DNA of 64,000 nt from Histoplasma ohiense. Taxonomy: Eukaryota > Ascomycota > Eurotiomycetes > Onygenales > Ajellomycetaceae. Both the position numbers and the translations under genes were made by a program. The notes beneath the pieces are model-generated. The model made no database searches. It saw nothing but the letters and a program-made list of their open reading frames with translations, and had not been told where the DNA came from. Shown piece after piece: positions 60,168-64,000 of the stretch. Every line of letters starts with the position of its first letter. Positions within the stretch are counted from its first letter, which is position 1. The stretch lies in the NCBI GenBank assembly GCA_017607445.1, contig JAEVHH010000001.1, forward strand, positions 3,348,001 to 3,412,000. The letters are read 5' to 3'.

Positions 60168-60490
60168 GGCTAGCTGGTGGGACCATGAATTTCATGTTTG
60201 ATTTAGTTTGATTTGATCTCAGTCCATTTCTTAATGTGATTTTCAGTGAGATCAGAATCAGAATGAAAGTGTAAAATGACTAGAATTATTAGAACATGAG
60301 TGAAATGAGACTAATAAATCTTGATATTTCATGTAAAGTGACTGACTATCAAAAATAAGAACATGATCTGAGACTGACTATGATTTTGACTGAGGTTTGG
60401 TCCCATTCTGATGATTATATAATACATATCTTAGATATCAATCTGATGATATGATTGGTGGAGATATCACTTCTATCTAGTGCTGTCAAT
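60168..60490 (+). repeat. Unit E, copy 1
   Basis: About 320 bp starting near ggctagctggtgggacc, nearly identical to 62764-63114. It ends with gatatcac...tctagtgctgtca and passes directly into the minisatellite. No coding sequence is seen. Confidence 0.75.
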
Positions 60491-61830
60491 CAATTTACCC
60501 CTGCCAATCTATCTACTGCTGCTAATCTATCGCCGCTGCTAAGCTATCCCTCACTGCTAAGCTATCGCCGCTGCCAACCTATCTATTGCTGCAAGCTATC
60601 CCTCGCTGCTAAGCTATCCCTCGCTGCTAAGCTATCCCTCGCTGCTAAGCTATCCCTCGCTGCTAAGCTATCCCTCGCTGCTAAGCTATCCCTCGCTGCT
60701 AAGCTATCCCTCGCTGCTAAGCTATCCCTCGCTGCTAAGCTATCCCTCGCTGCCAACCTATCTATTGCTGCAAGCTATCCCTCGCTGCTAAGCTATCCCT
60801 CGCTGCCAACCTATCTATTGCTGCAAGCTATCCCTCGCTGCTAAGCTATCCCTCGCTGCTAAGCTATCCCTCGCTGCTAAGCTATCCCTCGCTGCTAAGC
60901 TATCCCTCGCTGCTAAGCTATCCCTCGCTGCCAACCTATCTATTGCTGCAAGCTATCCCTCGCTGCTAAGCTATCCCTCGCTGCCAACCTATCTATTGCT
61001 GCAAGCTATCCCTCGCTGCTAAGCTATCCCTCGCTGCTAAGCTATCCCTCGCTGCTAAGCTATCCCTCGCTGCTAAGCTATCCCTCGCTGCTAAGCTATC
61101 CCTCGCTGCCAACCTATCTATTGCTGCAAGCTATCCCTCGCTGCTAAGCTATCCCTCGCTGCCAACCTATCTATTGCTGCAAGCTATCCCTCGCTGCTAA
61201 GCTATCCCTCGCTGCCAACCTATCTATTGCTGCAAGCTATCCCTCGCTGCTAAGCTATCCCTCGCTGCTAAGCTATCCCTCGCTGCTAAGCTATCCCTCG
61301 CTGCTAAGCTATCCCTCGCTGCTAAGCTATCCCTCGCTGCTAAGCTATCCCTCGCTGCCAAGCTATCCCTCACTACTAAGCTATCTATCGCTGCTAATCT
61401 ATCGCTGCCAACCTATCTATCGCTGCCAATTTATCTACCACTGCCAATCTATCTATCGCTGCTAATCTATCGCTGCTGTCAATCTATCTATCGCTGCTAA
61501 TCTATCTATTGCTGCTAATCTATCGCTGCTAATATATTGCTGCTGCCAATCTATCTATCACTGCTAATCTATCACTGCTAATCTATCGCTGCTGCCAATC
61601 TATCGCTGCTAATTTATTGCTGCTGCCAATCTATCGCTGCTAATCTATCGCTGCCAACCTATCTACCGCGGCGAATCTATCTATTGCTGCCAACCAACCT
61701 ATCTACCACTGCCAACCAACCTACCTACCACTGCCAACCTATCTATCACTGCCAATCTATCGCTGCTAATCTATCGCTGCCAATCTATCGCTGCCAACCT
61801 ATCTACTGCAGTGAATCTATCTATCACTAT
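60491..61830. repeat. CpG-rich minisatellite, array 1
   Basis: The core unit is the 18-mer ctatccctcgctgctaag in long homogeneous runs (about 60590-61370), interspersed with a 35-bp variant pair (ctgccaacctatctattg then ctgcaag). The edges are degenerate 14-18-mers (tatctatcgctgctaatc). CpGs are intact. The 129-codon frame at 60455-60844 merely reads the repeat (AAKLSL). Confidence 0.92.
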
Positions 61831-62155
61831 CATTACTAGTTCAAAATAGAACTAGAGCATAAATACACTAAACTTCTTTTGATAGATAATGATTTTTGGT
61901 AACACTCATAGCATTATATCATCTATATAGGGTAAATCATGGTCTCATTTGATCTCATTTTGTAAAATGGGACCAAATGGGATCAGAATCAGTAATTTAT
62001 AAGAAGAACATGACCTGAGACTAGATTTATAATATAAACAGTGTAAAGTGACTAATTTAATAAACACTATATGAAACCAGGATTAAGAAATTTGATAATG
62101 AGACTGAAGAAATATTTAGTCTCAGTTCCATGCATGATCACACAGTCAGTCTAAA
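61831..62155. repeat. Possible right arm of unit E
   Basis: AT-rich sequence with motifs shared with unit E (gaacatgacctg, gtgtaaagtgacta, gggaccaaatgggatcagaatc). Its end, catgatcacacagtcagtcta, is nearly the reverse complement of tagactgactgatgagatc in E copy 2. No gene is seen. Confidence 0.45.
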
Positions 62156-62455
62156 AAGAATGTTAAAAGCTATACAGAAGAATCATTAGAAACTACATGA
62201 GTGTAAAATGTGAAATAAGAGAATCATTGAAAGCTACATGAAAGAATCATTAGAGACTACACAAATATGAAGTATGAAGTAGAAGAACATTAAAAGCTAT
62301 ATAGAAAAATTGTTAGAGACTACACAAGCACAGAGTATAAAGTGAAAGAACATCAAGAATTACACAAAATTACAATGATCAGAAACAAGCAGATGCAGAA
62401 GAAGAGTTGATTGTGTAAGTTAATTACTAACAGATATTAATTCATCATATATTCA
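62156..62455 (-). repeat. Truncated family-A LTR fragment
   Basis: This 300-bp piece of an A LTR on the minus strand covers its first half (ending in element sense before the TATA region). It is heavily mutated even at its LTR edge (attcatcata for acccatcaca). Confidence 0.78.
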
Positions 62456-62457
62456 TA

Positions 62458-62763
62458 TCTTCAGAGCTAGATGCAGAAGAACTTACAGATATTATTATAT
62501 GAAGAATTATAAAGAACTTTGATTTATCTACAAACATTATTAATAATCAAAATTCATTAATAAATAGCAAGTTTTGATCAACATTATATTACTTACTACA
62601 TATTCAATGAAAATTATCAACAGCCTTTCATCCACAAATCAACAGCTGAACAGAATAATTGAATCAAGTGATTGAACATTATCTTCACACATATTGCAGC
62701 TATCAACAAAATAATTGAATAGAGTGAATATCTCTGATACAATGAGCATACAACAATGTCTTT
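62458..62763 (+). pseudogene. D integrase core fragment
   Basis: The frame, with TGA and one TAA stop, reads SSELDAEELTDIII, NIINNQNSLINSKFWSTL (SDRG-type region decayed), LSTAFHPQ and LNQVIEHYLHTYCSYQQNNW. It fits as the continuation of the D element of 58620-60167, from which it is separated by the E/minisatellite block and an LTR fragment. Confidence 0.72.
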
Positions 62764-63114
62764 CATATCTAGACTGGCTGGTGGGACTAGACTGACTGAT
62801 GAGATCATGAATTTCATGTTTGATTTGATTTGATTTGATCCCAGTCCATTTCTTGACATGATTTTCAGTGAGATCAGAATCAGAATGAGAGTGTAAAGTG
62901 ACTAGAATTATTAGAACATGAGTGAAATGAGACTAATAAATCTTGATATTTCATGTAAAGTGACTGACTATCAAAAATAAGAACATGACCTGGGACTGAC
63001 TATGATTTTGACTGAGGTTTGGTCCCATTCTGATGATTATATAATACATATCTTAGATATCAATCTGATGATATGATTGGTGGAGATATCACCCCTATCT
63101 AGTGCTGTCAACCA
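62764..63114 (+). repeat. Unit E, copy 2
   Basis: It starts ctagactggctggtggg and contains an extra tagactgactgatgagat absent from copy 1. Otherwise it is nearly identical to 60168-60490, and again the minisatellite follows directly. Confidence 0.78.
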
Positions 63115-64000
63115 ATCTATTGCTGCAAGCTCTCGCTGCTAAGCTATCGCCGCTGCCAACCTCTCTATTGCTGCAAGCTATCCCTCGCTGCTAAGCTATC
63201 GCTGCCAACCTATCTATCGCTGCCAACCTATCTATCGCTGCCAATTTATCTACCACTGCCAATCTATCTATTGCTGCTAATCTATCGCTGCTGTCAATCT
63301 ATCTATCGCTGCTAATCTATCTATCGCTGCTAATCTATCGCCGCTGCCAATCTATCCCTCACTGCTAAGCTATCCCTCGCTGCTAAGCTATCGCTGCCAA
63401 CCTATCTATCGCTGCCAACCTATCTATCGCTGCCAATTTATCTACCACTGCCAATCTATCTATTGCTGCTAATCTATCGCTGCTGTCAATCTATCTATCG
63501 CTGCTAATCTATCTATCGCTGCTAATCTATCGCCGCTGCCAATCTATCCCTCACTGCTAAGCTATCCCTCGCTGCTAAGCTATCACTGCCAATCTATCGC
63601 TGCTAATCTATCGCTGCCAACCTATCTACCGCGGTGAATCTATCTATCGCTGCCAATTTATCTACCACTGCCAATCTATCTATCGCTGCCAATCTATTGC
63701 TGCTGCCAATCTATCTTTCGCTGCTAATCTATCGCCGCTGCCAATCTATCTTTCGCTGCCAATCTATCTATCGCTGCCAATCTATTGCTGCTGCCAATCT
63801 ATCTATTGCTGCTAATCTATCGCTGCTGTCAATCTATCTATCGCTGCTAATCTATCTATCGCTGCTAATCTATCGCCGCTGCCAATCTATCCCTCACTGC
63901 TAAGCTATCCCTCGCTGCTAAGCTATCACTGCCAATCTATCGCTGCTAATCTATCGCTGCCAACCTATCTACCGCGGTGAATCTATCTATCGCTGCCAAT
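63115..64000. repeat. Minisatellite array 2 with 192-bp higher-order repeat
   Basis: Variants of tatctatcgctgccaatc and ctatccctcgctgctaag. A block starting at 63196 recurs at 63388 (period 192 bp) without visible differences, and part of it recurs again near 63800-63920. CpGs are intact. The array continues past the window end. Confidence 0.88.

Noticed and set aside
60455..60844. 129-residue repetitive protein (AAKLSL repeats)
   Set aside because: Open only because the 18-bp repeat is a multiple of three without a stop; it begins in unit E and has no independent coding evidence.
60491..61830. CRISPR-like array
   Set aside because: The units are direct tandem repeats of 14-18 bp with no unique spacers, in a eukaryotic context.

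Overview
The window is a nest of degenerate fungal transposable elements with almost no ordinary gene space. It holds Tad-like LINEs with a Zn-knuckle ORF1 and an endonuclease-RT-RNase H ORF2, plus chromodomain Ty3/gypsy elements and pervasive C-to-T decay. That combination suggests a filamentous ascomycete; I cannot name the species. Nearly every coding element is broken by in-frame stops, mostly TGA where sister copies have TGG, CGA or CAA. Family names used here are A (gypsy, LTR 471-597 bp), B (gypsy, LTR about 270 bp), D (third gypsy family), E (repeat unit tied to a minisatellite), LINE1 and LINE2.

Layout. 1-2235: 5' half of a family-A element on the minus strand, inserted into 2236-4425, the 3' half of a plus-strand A copy. 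4426-15976: LINE1 on the minus strand, split inside its reverse transcriptase by a full-length A element (A1, 5888-12117, 5-bp target duplication caact). 15991-22673: LINE2, an extremely mutated Tad-like LINE between 14-bp direct repeats. 22688-23832: apparently single-copy DNA with a normal CpG content. 23833-58619: a nest of A (A2, A5, A4, A3) and B (B1, B2, B3) elements, including a 5.18-kb direct duplication at a constant 12,649-bp offset. 58620-64000: a D element broken up by E units and a CpG-rich 18-bp-based minisatellite.

How the elements work. In families A and B, gag is followed by pol in the -1 frame. Gag length is constant across copies (1014 nt in four A copies, 1332 nt in B), and a slippery heptamer lies just before the gag stop. 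The sequence after each 5' LTR is complementary to a stretch inside the LTR, next to a pyrimidine-rich tract about 57 bp after a TATA box (family A), suggesting Tf1-like self-priming. Family B also carries, between pol and the 3' LTR, an antisense intron-containing cysteine-motif gene.

The two strongest observations are about the mutation process. It removes CpG and CpC/GpG but leaves CpA, unlike classical RIP. It also fades at the outer edges of each element, so the two LTRs of one element carry mirror-image damage. All identity statements are by eye; no alignment was run.
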